From Clostridiales bacterium (GTDB lineage Bacteria > Bacillota > Clostridia > Lachnospirales > Lachnospiraceae): DNA of 64,000 nt. Below are positions 19,186-27,281 of this stretch, in pieces; the first letter of the stretch is position 1, and the number at the start of each line of letters is the position of its first letter. Under the pieces are notes generated by a model. The model ran no database searches. It was not told the DNA's origin and saw only the letters and a program-made list of their open reading frames with translations. The stretch spans positions 186,001 to 250,000 of the forward strand of contig JAHYZV010000002.1 of assembly GCA_019424245.1 (NCBI GenBank), written 5' to 3'. Position numbers and translations under genes: made by a program.

Positions 19186-19214
19186 TTGTTTTCGACATTT
19201 AATAATAGTATAAT
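19186..19214 (+). promoter_or_regulatory. Sigma-A promoter of pgi
   Basis: -35 TTGTTT, 17-base spacer, consensus -10 TATAAT; the leader of about 75 bases has a small GGGG/CCCC hairpin (near 19240-19255) before the AAGGAGGAG ribosome site. Confidence 0.65.
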
Positions 19215-19293
19215 TCTTGTATAATTAGATGTCGGATTCAACGGGGATTTTGCCCCTGACTGATGTACGATAAAAAAGGAGGAGATATTTTTT

Positions 19294-20874
19294 ATGATTA
19301 ATTGGAATAATCTTGATACACTTACGTCTTTTACACAACTAAAAAAGACTAAAGAGGTAAATCTTTCAGATGTCATGTCTGGTGAGGCTGGAGCTGAACG
19401 TGTGAAAAACTATAATGTTCCTATGGCATGTGGCCTGAACTACAATTACGCTGCTAAAAAAGTTGATTCAGAGGTGTTAAATGCACTTGTAAAGCTTGCT
19501 GATGAGGCTCAGCTTGCTGATAAGTTCAAAGCTCTTTACAATGGTGAAGTAATCAATACCGGCGAGAAAAGACTTGTACTTCATCACATGACTCGTGGTC
19601 AGCTTGGTGATGCTGTTAACGCCGATGGTGTTGATAAGAGAAGCTTCTATAAAACCCAGCAGGAACGTATCGCCGAATTCGCCAACAAAGTACACAACGG
19701 TGAAATAACTAACGCAGCTGGTGAAAAGTTCACTACAGTTGTACAGATAGGTATCGGCGGAAGTGACTTAGGTCCACGTGCGATGTACATAGCACTTGAA
19801 AACTGGGCTAAGAAGAATAATACATTCAAAATGGAGGCTAAATTCATAAGCAACGTAGACCCTGATGATGCATCTGCCATACTTGCCTCTATCGATGTTG
19901 CCCATTCATTATTTATACTTGTATCTAAGTCAGGAACTACGCTTGAAACACTTACTAACGAATCTTTTGTTAAAGATGCACTTAAGAAAGCCGGACTTAA
20001 TCCAGCCAGACATATGATTGCTGTAACAAGTGAAACCTCACCTCTTGCCAAGAGTTCTGATTATCTTGATGCTTTCTTTATGGATGACTACATTGGAGGT
20101 CGTTTTTCTTCTACTTCATCTGTAGGTGGTGCCGTATTATCACTCGCCTTTGGACCAGAAGTATTCGCTGCATTCCTTGATGGTGCCACAGCAGAGGACA
20201 AGCTTTCCATGAACAGTGATCCACTTAAGAATCCTGAAATGCTTGATGCTCTTATAGGTGTATATGAACGCAACGTACTTGGTTACGGATGTACAGCTGT
20301 TCTTCCTTACTCACAGGGTTTAAGCAGATTCCCTGCTCATTTACAGCAGCTTGATATGGAATCTAATGGTAAGTCTGTTAACAGATTCGGTGAACCTGTT
20401 GATTATCCAACTGGTCCTGTTATCTTTGGTGAATCAGGTACCAACGGCCAGCACTCATTCTATCAGCTTCTCCACCAGGGTACTGATATAGTTCCGCTTC
20501 AGTTTATCGGCTTTAGAAACAGTCAGCTAGCTAATGATGTTACTATCCAGGACAGCACAAGCCAGCAGAAGTTATGTGCTAATGTAGCTGCACAGATTGT
20601 AGCATTTGCCTGCGGTAAGTCAGATGAGAATCTTAACAAGAACTTCAAGGGTAACAGACCTTCAAGCATAATCACTGGTGATGTCCTGACACCTGCCACA
20701 CTTGGTGCCTTACTTGCACACTTTGAAAACAAGATTATGTTCCAGGGCTTCTTATGGAATATAAACAGCTTCGACCAGGAAGGTGTACAGCTCGGAAAAG
20801 TTCTTGCAAAGCGCGTACTTGCCCACGACACTGATGGAGCACTTAAAGTATATAGTGAACTGCTTAATATATAA
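19294..20874 (+). CDS. pgi: Glucose-6-phosphate isomerase
   Basis: Interconverts glucose 6-phosphate and fructose 6-phosphate in glycolysis. 526 residues, of the longer PGI type. The sugar-phosphate site IGIGGSDLGPRAMY is at about 148-162, SKSGTTLET near 210 binds phosphate, and the conserved ESNGKSVNRFG and GTNGQHSFYQLLHQG segments (the latter with the catalytic Glu/His region) are intact. AAAGGAGGAGATATTTTTT precedes the ATG. Monocistronic with a clear promoter and a terminator 200 bases downstream. Confidence 0.95.
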   Translation: MINWNNLDTLTSFTQLKKTKEVNLSDVMSGEAGAERVKNYNVPMACGLNYNYAAKKVDSEVLNALVKLADEAQLADKFKALYNGEVINTGEKRLVLHHMTRGQLGDAVNADGVDKRSFYKTQQERIAEFANKVHNGEITNAAGEKFTTVVQIGIGGSDLGPRAMYIALENWAKKNNTFKMEAKFISNVDPDDASAILASIDVAHSLFILVSKSGTTLETLTNESFVKDALKKAGLNPARHMIAVTSETSPLAKSSDYLDAFFMDDYIGGRFSSTSSVGGAVLSLAFGPEVFAAFLDGATAEDKLSMNSDPLKNPEMLDALIGVYERNVLGYGCTAVLPYSQGLSRFPAHLQQLDMESNGKSVNRFGEPVDYPTGPVIFGESGTNGQHSFYQLLHQGTDIVPLQFIGFRNSQLANDVTIQDSTSQQKLCANVAAQIVAFACGKSDENLNKNFKGNRPSSIITGDVLTPATLGALLAHFENKIMFQGFLWNINSFDQEGVQLGKVLAKRVLAHDTDGALKVYSELLNI

Positions 20875-21071
20875 TTGATATTCAGGCAGCTTATGACATA
20901 TTAAAAGGACTTCAAACTAGTGAATGTTAAAATATTTTTATGATATCGACATTTGCACAGCACACTCAATCCCCATATATGTATTCTATATCGAAGTTGA
21001 ATATCCAATTTATTTTGCCGGGAAATTGGAATGCTGAGAGATTGGGATGCTGGGAGATTTTGAATGTAATT

Positions 21072-21112
21072 ATGACCCAATAGGCAGAAAATGAACTGCT
21101 TATATGGGTCAT
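21072..21112 (+). terminator. Terminator between pgi and mtnN
   Basis: ATGACCCA pairs with TGGGTCAT, with an inner GCAG/CTGC step, followed by ATTTTGTTG. The 200 bases between the pgi stop and this hairpin hold nothing else I can support. Confidence 0.65.
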
Positions 21113-21198
21113 ATTTTGTTGTTGAATAAAACCTAATCCGCAGAATCAAGATAAATAATAAGTTACTTAAACAATATATCAGCTATACAACAACATTT

Positions 21199-21891
21199 CT
21201 ACAGTTCCAAAACAAGTTCCTTTATCAGCTTAACTGAATTTTCTATAGCCTTTTTCTCAAATGTTGGATAATCCATAGTAGCACTATCATCAGCTTTATC
21301 AGATATGGCTCTTAATATTACAAATGGCACCTTATTAAGATATGCTGTCTGTGCTATAGCTGCACCTTCCATTTCTGTACAACAGCCATTAAAGTTAGAA
21401 GCGATTCTTTCTTTAACTGCTTTATCTGATATAAACTGGTCTCCACTTACAACTCTTCCTATATGTGTTCCTATCTCTGGCAGTACCTTCCTGCACGCTT
21501 TATCGGCAAGCCCGATAAGCTTCTTGTCTGCCTCAAACGATAATACATCCATTCTTGGTATCTGTCCAAGAGGATATCCAAAACCAGTTGCATCCATATC
21601 ATGATGAAGAACATCACTTGATATAACTATATCTGCTATATCAATTTCCGCCTTAAGAGAACCTGCAATACCTGTATTTATAACATAATCTGCATTGAAA
21701 TCATCTACTAATATCTGTGTACATACAGCTGCATTAACCTTACCAATACCACTTCTTACAACTACAACATCTTTACCATTAAGTTTTCCTGCCATAAATG
21801 TCATACAAGCCTTGTTCTCTTTTCGTTCAACCTGCATAACTTCAACAATCTGAGCTACTTCTTCGTCCATTGCTCCTATAATACCTATCAT
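21199..21891 (-). CDS. mtnN: 5'-methylthioadenosine/S-adenosylhomocysteine nucleosidase
   Basis: Cleaves the N-glycosidic bond of MTA and SAH to adenine plus MTR or SRH, recycling products of SAM metabolism. 230 residues, standard length. The N-terminal GIIGAMDEEV carries the catalytic Glu near residue 10; CTEMEGAAIAQ binds the ribose; AISDKADDSATMDY holds the catalytic Asp near 197. AAGGATGG precedes the ATG. Functionally linked to metK at 33.8 kb. Confidence 0.93.
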   Translation of the reverse strand: MIGIIGAMDEEVAQIVEVMQVERKENKACMTFMAGKLNGKDVVVVRSGIGKVNAAVCTQILVDDFNADYVINTGIAGSLKAEIDIADIVISSDVLHHDMDATGFGYPLGQIPRMDVLSFEADKKLIGLADKACRKVLPEIGTHIGRVVSGDQFISDKAVKERIASNFNGCCTEMEGAAIAQTAYLNKVPFVILRAISDKADDSATMDYPTFEKKAIENSVKLIKELVLEL

Positions 21892-22253
21892 TACTTATAC
21901 CATCCTTCTTATCTGATTATGACAAAGTCTTTACACGTATATCAATAACTTAACGACTTATTTTCATCGTAAATATAGTACCATAGTAATTGGCTGCATT
22001 CAACATTATGATATGCTGCTTTCTATATCTATTTTTACATCTATTTTTATCTATCTTATATTTACTTTTATATCTTCTCTTTTTATTTTCTCTTTATACC
22101 CACTCTTTTTTCTTCTCTATTATATCTTTTCTTTATATATTTTTCAGAATTCATATCCCCGACATATTTTACAGGAATTTTATAGATGTCAATTCGCTAA
22201 TTACTGTAATATGTGTTATACTTTATAAGCATTTATGATATGAATGATGCCAT

Positions 22254-22353
22254 GTGCTAAATTACATTTGTGGCTGCATGTTAAAATGCATTTGTAGCGT
22301 GTTAAAATGCATTTGTGACTGCGTGTTAAAATGCATGCACAGCTGCATGCTGA
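22254..22353. repeat. Degenerate tandem repeat, about 24-bp unit
   Basis: Four to five copies of a unit containing TGTTAAAATGCATTTGTG, each with a palindromic ATGCAT, upstream of the TSCPD gene. The rest of 21892-22426 is a pyrimidine-rich stretch with no gene. Confidence 0.65.
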
Positions 22354-22426
22354 AATTTTTCACCCTGACATATACAAAGCATAATAACAATAACAATAAC
22401 AAAAAACATAAAACGGAGGAATGACT

Positions 22427-22675
22427 ATGAAATATACAACAAAGGGCGTATGCTCACGTTCGATTGAATTCGATGTAGTAGATAATAAGGTTACAGGTGT
22501 TAGGTTTGAGGGCGGATGCTCTGGCAATACACAGGGTGTTGCAGCACTTGTTGAGGGCATGGATGTTAACGAGGCTATTAAGCGTATGAAAGGTATCAAA
22601 TGTGGTTTTAAGCCAACATCATGTCCAGATCAGCTTGCTTCTGCACTCGAGCAGTACCTTGCCAAGGCTAATTAA
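22427..22675 (+). CDS. TSCPD domain protein (TIGR03905 family)
   Basis: 82 residues. The family-defining TSCPDQLA is at the C-terminus, with a conserved Cys earlier in VCSRSIEF and FEGGCSGNTQG. These proteins resemble the C-terminal domain of some ribonucleotide reductases; the Cys pattern suggests metal or Fe-S binding, function unknown. The ATG at 22427 is chosen because GGAGG lies 7 bases upstream; an ATG two codons earlier is too close. Probably co-transcribed with the radical SAM gene 23 bases downstream. Confidence 0.9.
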   Translation: MKYTTKGVCSRSIEFDVVDNKVTGVRFEGGCSGNTQGVAALVEGMDVNEAIKRMKGIKCGFKPTSCPDQLASALEQYLAKAN

Positions 22676-22698
22676 ACATTTTAGAAACGGAGAATAGA

Positions 22699-23502
22699 AT
22701 GGGATCAGTAAGCAGGTTTAAAAGAATCTACATAGAGATCACAAGCACCTGTAATCTCAGATGTTCTTTCTGCCAGGAAACAAAACGTCCGCCACATTTC
22801 ATGTCTATTGAAGAATTCGGACATATTCTTGACGAAATAAAACCATATACGAATTACATATATCTGCATGTAAAAGGTGAACCTATGCTGCATCCTGAAC
22901 TTGATACTATTCTTTCCATGTGCCAGGATGCCGGCCTTACTGTCAACCTTACAACAAATGGCACACTGCTTTATAGGAAGCTTTTCACTCTTATAAAACA
23001 TCCTGTACATCAGATAAATGTATCTATGCATAGCGCAGATGATAACGACTGCATAGATATGGATAACTATATAAATGAACTTTTCTACTCATGTGATGAA
23101 ATATTGGAAAAAACAGATACTGAGATATCTCTTAGATTATGGAATACTAAAAATGAGCCAGCTCTTTTTGGAAAGAAAAACTGTACTATAAAAAAACATC
23201 TTTATGTCAATGTACAGAGTCCATTTGAATGGCCTGAGCTTGACAGCAGTTATTGCAATGAACGTGGTTTCTGTCAGGGACTTAGAACACATATAGCTAT
23301 ACTGAGTGATGGTACTGTAACACCATGCTGTCTTGATGGCAATGGTATTATGAAGCTTGGAAATATCTTTGACACACCACTTAAAAATATTCTGGAATGT
23401 GAGAGAAGTTCTGCATTTACAAAGGGGTTCCATAATAAATATGCTGTAGAACCACTATGTCAGCACTGCTCTTTCAAGGAAAGATTCGCACATAAGATGT
23501 AG
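22699..23502 (+). CDS. Radical SAM protein with SPASM-like C-terminus
   Basis: 267 residues. The 4Fe-4S/SAM motif is TSTCNLRCSFCQ (CxxxCxxC) near residue 15; the C-terminal Cys cluster in TVTPCCLDG and EPLCQHCSFKERF suggests an auxiliary cluster of SPASM type. The conserved LTTNGTLL stretch lies at the SAM site. Substrate unknown; no obvious peptide precursor next to it. GGAGAATAGA precedes the ATG. Confidence 0.88.
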   Translation: MGSVSRFKRIYIEITSTCNLRCSFCQETKRPPHFMSIEEFGHILDEIKPYTNYIYLHVKGEPMLHPELDTILSMCQDAGLTVNLTTNGTLLYRKLFTLIKHPVHQINVSMHSADDNDCIDMDNYINELFYSCDEILEKTDTEISLRLWNTKNEPALFGKKNCTIKKHLYVNVQSPFEWPELDSSYCNERGFCQGLRTHIAILSDGTVTPCCLDGNGIMKLGNIFDTPLKNILECERSSAFTKGFHNKYAVEPLCQHCSFKERFAHKM

Positions 23503-23531
23503 ACAAAATATATTTTGACAGAATTGGAGAA

Positions 23532-23617
23532 TAGTGTGAAAAATAAGATTTTTCACACGCAAGATTTGTGCTTACGCACAAACTTGAGATGCGCTGAGAA
23601 GCAGCGCAAGAATGGAG
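23532..23617 (+). repeat. Dispersed palindromic element, copy 2, inserted at the murG ribosome site
   Basis: 86 bases, the same three-hairpin element as 18886-18970. It is flanked by GAATTGGAGAATA and GAATGGAGAATATA, so the local Shine-Dalgarno appears duplicated. The downstream copy serves murG. In the other reading, GTG after the upstream copy could start a short open frame. Confidence 0.8.
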
Positions 23618-23623
23618 AATATA

Positions 23624-24688
23624 ATGAAAAAAATAGTACTTACCGGTGGTGGAACTGCTGGTCATGTAACACCCAATATAGCACTTCTTCCAAGCCTTAA
23701 AGAGGCTGGATATGAGGTATTCTATATCGGCTCGTACAGCGGAATTGAAAAAACTCTTATAGAAGACCTTGATATTCCTTACTACGGAATATCTTCCGGA
23801 AAACTAAGAAGATATAGAAGCTTTAAGAATCTTACTGATCCATTCAGAGTTATCAAAGGTTATTTTCAGGCAGGAAAGCTTATGCGCCGCATTAAACCTG
23901 ATATCGTGTTTTCAAAAGGTGGCTTTGTATCGGTACCAGTAGTACTTGCTGCTGGAAATAAGCATATTCCTGTTATCATCCATGAATCAGATATGACACC
24001 TGGTCTGGCTAACAGGATAGCTATGAAAAAAGCAACACGAATATGCTGTAATTTCCCCGAAACAGTTAAATATCTTCCAAAGGATAAGGCTGTGCTTACT
24101 GGTTCTCCTATAAGACAGGAGCTTCTTCTTGGTAATAAGCTTGCTGGTCTTGAACTGTGTGGATTTACAACTGATAAGCCTATAATAATGGTTGTCGGAG
24201 GCAGCACTGGTGCTGTACACGTTAATGAGGCAGTAAGAAAGATTCTTCCAGAACTTTTAAAAAGCTTTCAGGTTGTCCATCTATGTGGAAAAGGAAAAAT
24301 GGATACCTCCCTTAACAATCTAGGCGGATATATCCAGTTTGAATACATAAGTGAACAGATGCGGGATCTTTTCGCCATAAGTGATATTGTTATATCAAGA
24401 GCAGGTGCCAACTCAATATGTGAATTGCTTGCACTTAAGAAGCCTAACCTTTTGATACCTCTTTCTGCCAATGCAAGCCGTGGCGACCAGATACTTAATG
24501 CAAAGTCTTTTAAAGAGCATGGTTATTCGAGTGTTATATTTGAAGAAGACCTTACTCCTGAAGTTCTTTTAAATGCTGTAAATGAACTGTATGAAAACAG
24601 ACATACTTATATAAACAATATGGCTAAAAGTAAAGAAAGCAATGCTATTCCTATCATTATGGAACTAATAGAAAACTCTTCTAAATAA
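23624..24688 (+). CDS. murG: UDP-GlcNAc:lipid I GlcNAc transferase
   Basis: Adds GlcNAc to lipid I to form lipid II at the inner face of the membrane. 354 residues. The glycine-rich [14 protein letters not shown] is at the N-terminus, the acceptor-domain [11 protein letters not shown] at about 125-135, [12 protein letters not shown] near 190 and the UDP-GlcNAc-binding [14 protein letters not shown] near 260. The ATG at 23624 is chosen; GGAG within the repeated element lies just upstream. No other division genes are adjacent, unlike the usual dcw cluster location. Confidence 0.93.
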   Translation: MKKIVLTGGGTAGHVTPNIALLPSLKEAGYEVFYIGSYSGIEKTLIEDLDIPYYGISSGKLRRYRSFKNLTDPFRVIKGYFQAGKLMRRIKPDIVFSKGGFVSVPVVLAAGNKHIPVIIHESDMTPGLANRIAMKKATRICCNFPETVKYLPKDKAVLTGSPIRQELLLGNKLAGLELCGFTTDKPIIMVVGGSTGAVHVNEAVRKILPELLKSFQVVHLCGKGKMDTSLNNLGGYIQFEYISEQMRDLFAISDIVISRAGANSICELLALKKPNLLIPLSANASRGDQILNAKSFKEHGYSSVIFEEDLTPEVLLNAVNELYENRHTYINNMAKSKESNAIPIIMELIENSSK

Positions 24689-24710
24689 ATAATTAAAAAA
24701 TATATATTAA

Positions 24711-24816
24711 GCGCCTGCTGTACCGTATATTGATAAAGTTGAAATTCATTTCAAAAAAGACATATCAGCTGATGTTTATTTCACTTCTGGTATAAACGCA
24801 ATCTAGCAAGCAGGCG
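24711..24816. terminator. Multi-branched inverted-repeat structure between convergent genes
   Basis: An outer 9-bp stem (GCGCCTGCT at 24711-24719 with AGCAGGCGC at 24808-24816) encloses inner arms: TTGAAAT/ATTTCAA, the palindrome ATCAGCTGAT and GTTTAT/ATAAAC. It separates murG from the convergent M23-like gene and probably acts as a bidirectional terminator, although the shape is unusual. Confidence 0.5.
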
Positions 24817-24824
24817 CTGATTTT

Positions 24825-25637
24825 CTACTCAACAAAATATGCATCTGGATTAACTGGTTCTCCGTACTGTGTAAGTTTAAAATATACCCCAGGACCTTCT
24901 TCAATATAGTATGCACTTGGGCTTGCCACTGTACCTATAAGCTGTCCTGTTGTAACCTTATCCCCTTTTTTCAGATTAACATTTTCTATCATTCCTGTAG
25001 TTGTCTCATATCCATTTCCGATAGATACCGTTACTGTTGTACCTGTTTCAGAAAGCTCTGCAACGTCTGTGACTACGCCTGAAGCTGCTGCTGCAACATT
25101 AGTTCCTACTTCTGAGTTTATGATGATCCCTGGACTGCATTTATATACTCCAAGACTTTTAAAAAGCACTGTTTCATCCATACTATAATCCAGTGTAATA
25201 TGTCCTAATACCGGCCATGCCAGTTTATTACTTTCATCAAATGTAAAACTTCTCATAGCTTCTGCCATAACCTCTTCAGATGATAATGTTGGTGGAACTG
25301 TAGCTTCTTCCTGCATTGTTGTATCTTCTTTATCAGATATCATCAGCTCATCATTATTCTTTTCCACAGACTCGTTTTTTTCAGCCATTCTTCCCCTTGC
25401 GTTTGCTTCTAACAGCTCATCCTGTGCATCTGACTCATCTATATTTTCTTCTGCATCCTCTGTCTTCATTGCAACATTTTCCTCTGTTTCGTTCAAATTA
25501 ACAATATTGCCGCTTTCATTTCTGTTAGCATTTACATTTTTTATAACCGAAACAACACCAATAATAAGAGCTGCAATTATACCAAGTGAAATAATTGTAG
25601 ATACTATCTTTACTGTATTCCTTCTATCTTTATCCAT
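24825..25637 (-). CDS. Membrane-anchored degenerate M23/LytM-fold protein (SpoIIQ-like)
   Basis: 270 residues. A signal anchor lies at about 10-32, a Glu-rich linker at about 45-120 and a LytM-type fold at about 150-265 (GVVTDVAEL, VSIGNGYETTTGMIENVNLKKGDKVTTGQLIGTV). The zinc ligands are missing: the first His/Asp position reads SPGIIINS and the HxH position reads VYFKLTQ, so it cannot be an active endopeptidase. This matches the non-catalytic SpoIIQ pattern or an EnvC-like activator. The ATG at 25637 follows GGAGGTTAAT; an upstream open extension lacks a ribosome site. Confidence 0.75.
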   Translation of the reverse strand: MDKDRRNTVKIVSTIISLGIIAALIIGVVSVIKNVNANRNESGNIVNLNETEENVAMKTEDAEENIDESDAQDELLEANARGRMAEKNESVEKNNDELMISDKEDTTMQEEATVPPTLSSEEVMAEAMRSFTFDESNKLAWPVLGHITLDYSMDETVLFKSLGVYKCSPGIIINSEVGTNVAAAASGVVTDVAELSETGTTVTVSIGNGYETTTGMIENVNLKKGDKVTTGQLIGTVASPSAYYIEEGPGVYFKLTQYGEPVNPDAYFVE

Positions 25638-25896
25638 ATTAACCTCCATTCCATGCATAATATGCATATTTTAATAAACAAGCCGTTCACCAGATGCATT
25701 TATAGTTTTATGCACTTATTGCTTGCGATGTTAATATGTTTTCCACTTATTCAGCTACTTATTCACTTATTTTAAATATGTTTTTATTTTTGTTAATTTT
25801 AAATATTTAGGTTTATTTTATTTGTTGTAAATATATTTAAACTCGTTACACTTTTAAATTCTTATATATTTATATAGTTCTCTGACTTTAAAAAAA
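25638..25896. other. AT-rich intergenic region
   Basis: No gene seen. Contains the ATGCAT-rich leader of the M23-like gene and otherwise A/T-rich spacer as far as the yvyF terminator. Confidence 0.5.
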
Positions 25897-25926
25897 GGAT
25901 GTAAACACCTCTCAGTGTCAACACCC
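25897..25926 (-). terminator. Terminator of the mbl-yvyF operon
   Basis: Minus strand: GGGTGT/ACATCC and GACAC/GTGTT stack (with G-U pairs) into one hairpin, followed by a run of seven to eight T. It lies about 65 bases after yvyF, the last gene of the operon. Confidence 0.75.
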
Positions 25927-25989
25927 TTACTTTTATTACTTTATTATGATTTTTGTTATAATTCTTGCTATAAATTCTTTTTATGAATT

Positions 25990-26415
25990 CTACTTATTAT
26001 CTTTATCGAGGAATCTCATTTTAGCTTCCGCTGATGCACGCTTTTCCATGCTTTCAACAGCCGCATTGGATTCTCCATACATAGAACCAAGATTGTTAGC
26101 AATCTTATTCTTACATCTTTCACAGAACCTGCCAGATCTTATTGTTGCTCCACATCTTTCACATCTGATACCTATAGGTGAATCCTCAGCTATCATAAGA
26201 CGCTCTTCTCTTATCCACTGTTCTATCTGTCTTGAGCTTACATCACATTCTTCTGACACTTCATTGATAGTTGCAGCTTTATGTTCCTCTATATATTCTT
26301 TGACTTCATCAAACTTTTCTTCCATCTTCTCTATACAGTTAGGACACAGATTGCGGTAAGGACCACCTATAAAATTATATAACTTACCACACATTCTGCA
26401 ATTTCTTACATCCAT
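25990..26415 (-). CDS. yvyF: YvyF-like flagellar operon protein (TIGR03826)
   Basis: 141 residues. An N-terminal zinc-knuckle pair (CRMCGKLYNF and LCPNC) and a second CERCGATIRSGRFCERC near 90-105 flank a helix-turn-helix-like section (TINEVSEECDVSSRQIEQWIREERL). TIGR03826 proteins accompany flagellar genes in Firmicutes and B. subtilis YvyF sits by flgM; the exact role is unsettled. Last gene of the seven-gene operon, 21 bases after comF. Confidence 0.85.
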   Translation of the reverse strand: MDVRNCRMCGKLYNFIGGPYRNLCPNCIEKMEEKFDEVKEYIEEHKAATINEVSEECDVSSRQIEQWIREERLMIAEDSPIGIRCERCGATIRSGRFCERCKNKIANNLGSMYGESNAAVESMEKRASAEAKMRFLDKDNK

Positions 26416-26436
26416 AATTTTCCTCCATTCTTGTGT

Positions 26437-27207
26437 CTAAAATCCTTTTCCTATACACAACGTGACCACATATACTTTATCTGTCCCAGATTCTTTAAAA
26501 CATCTTGCACACGCGTCTACCGTTGCACCCGTTGTATATATATCATCCACAATTAATACTTTATTATATCTTATACTATTATTGCAGATTTGAAAAGCGT
26601 TTTGAAGATTTTTAACTCTTTCTTCATTACTCAGTTCCTTCATTGGCGTTGTCTTTCTGATACGCATAATATATTTATTATTGATGGGAATTCCCATACT
26701 GCCTGAAAGTTCATCTGCAATAAGCTCCGCCTGGTTATAACCTCTCTGCTTAAGCTTTGATTCATGTATTGGTACAGGTATAATCACATCAGGCCTCCAT
26801 GCTCTTATAACCATGCCACACATTCTTTCAATTTCTCTTGCATATATAGCCGCATATTCTCTCTTATTATGATACTTAAATCTATATATCGACTGCTTTA
26901 TTCCATCTGAATACTCATATAAGCTTACTGCCTGGTCATAAATATGTTCTGTTTTCATACAATCCTGGCAGTATTCCCTGTCATCATCAAGAGCTTTGCC
27001 ACATTTTATGCATGTCGGCTCATCAACATATGTTATTTTGTCAAGACACCACGGACATATATCCAGTCTTTCTTTGTTCTTTACTACACGCGGTTTTCCA
27101 CATATGGGACATGCCGGAGGATACAAAACATCTTCTGTATTTTTTATTATATCCTGGATGATTTTTTCTATTTTTTCTTTTAAATATCTTTTTTCTTTTG
27201 AATACAT
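26437..27207 (-). CDS. comF: ComF family phosphoribosyltransferase-like protein
   Basis: 256 residues. An N-terminal zinc-ribbon region with four CxxC pairs (CPICGK, CPWC, CIKCGK, CQDC, about 30-80) is followed by a phosphoribosyltransferase fold whose PRPP motif is VLIVDDIYTTGAT near 215. In naturally competent bacteria ComF works with the DNA-uptake helicase; many non-competent species keep it. AAGGGGAAA precedes the ATG. It lies between recD2 and yvyF in the operon. Confidence 0.92.
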   Translation of the reverse strand: MYSKEKRYLKEKIEKIIQDIIKNTEDVLYPPACPICGKPRVVKNKERLDICPWCLDKITYVDEPTCIKCGKALDDDREYCQDCMKTEHIYDQAVSLYEYSDGIKQSIYRFKYHNKREYAAIYAREIERMCGMVIRAWRPDVIIPVPIHESKLKQRGYNQAELIADELSGSMGIPINNKYIMRIRKTTPMKELSNEERVKNLQNAFQICNNSIRYNKVLIVDDIYTTGATVDACARCFKESGTDKVYVVTLCIGKGF

Positions 27208-27281
27208 TTTCCCCTTAAATATAGTTTTCTTTCAAATATCTTTTTTCTTTGTTTTTAATTTCACATTTTATCATATGTAAT

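Noticed and set aside
23515..23700. Open frame of 61 residues across the dispersed repeat and murG start
   Set aside because: Overlaps the well supported murG start in another frame; at most a leader peptide starts there.
24711..24816. Integron attC site
   Set aside because: No GTTRRRY core with matching inverse core and no integrase or cassette genes.
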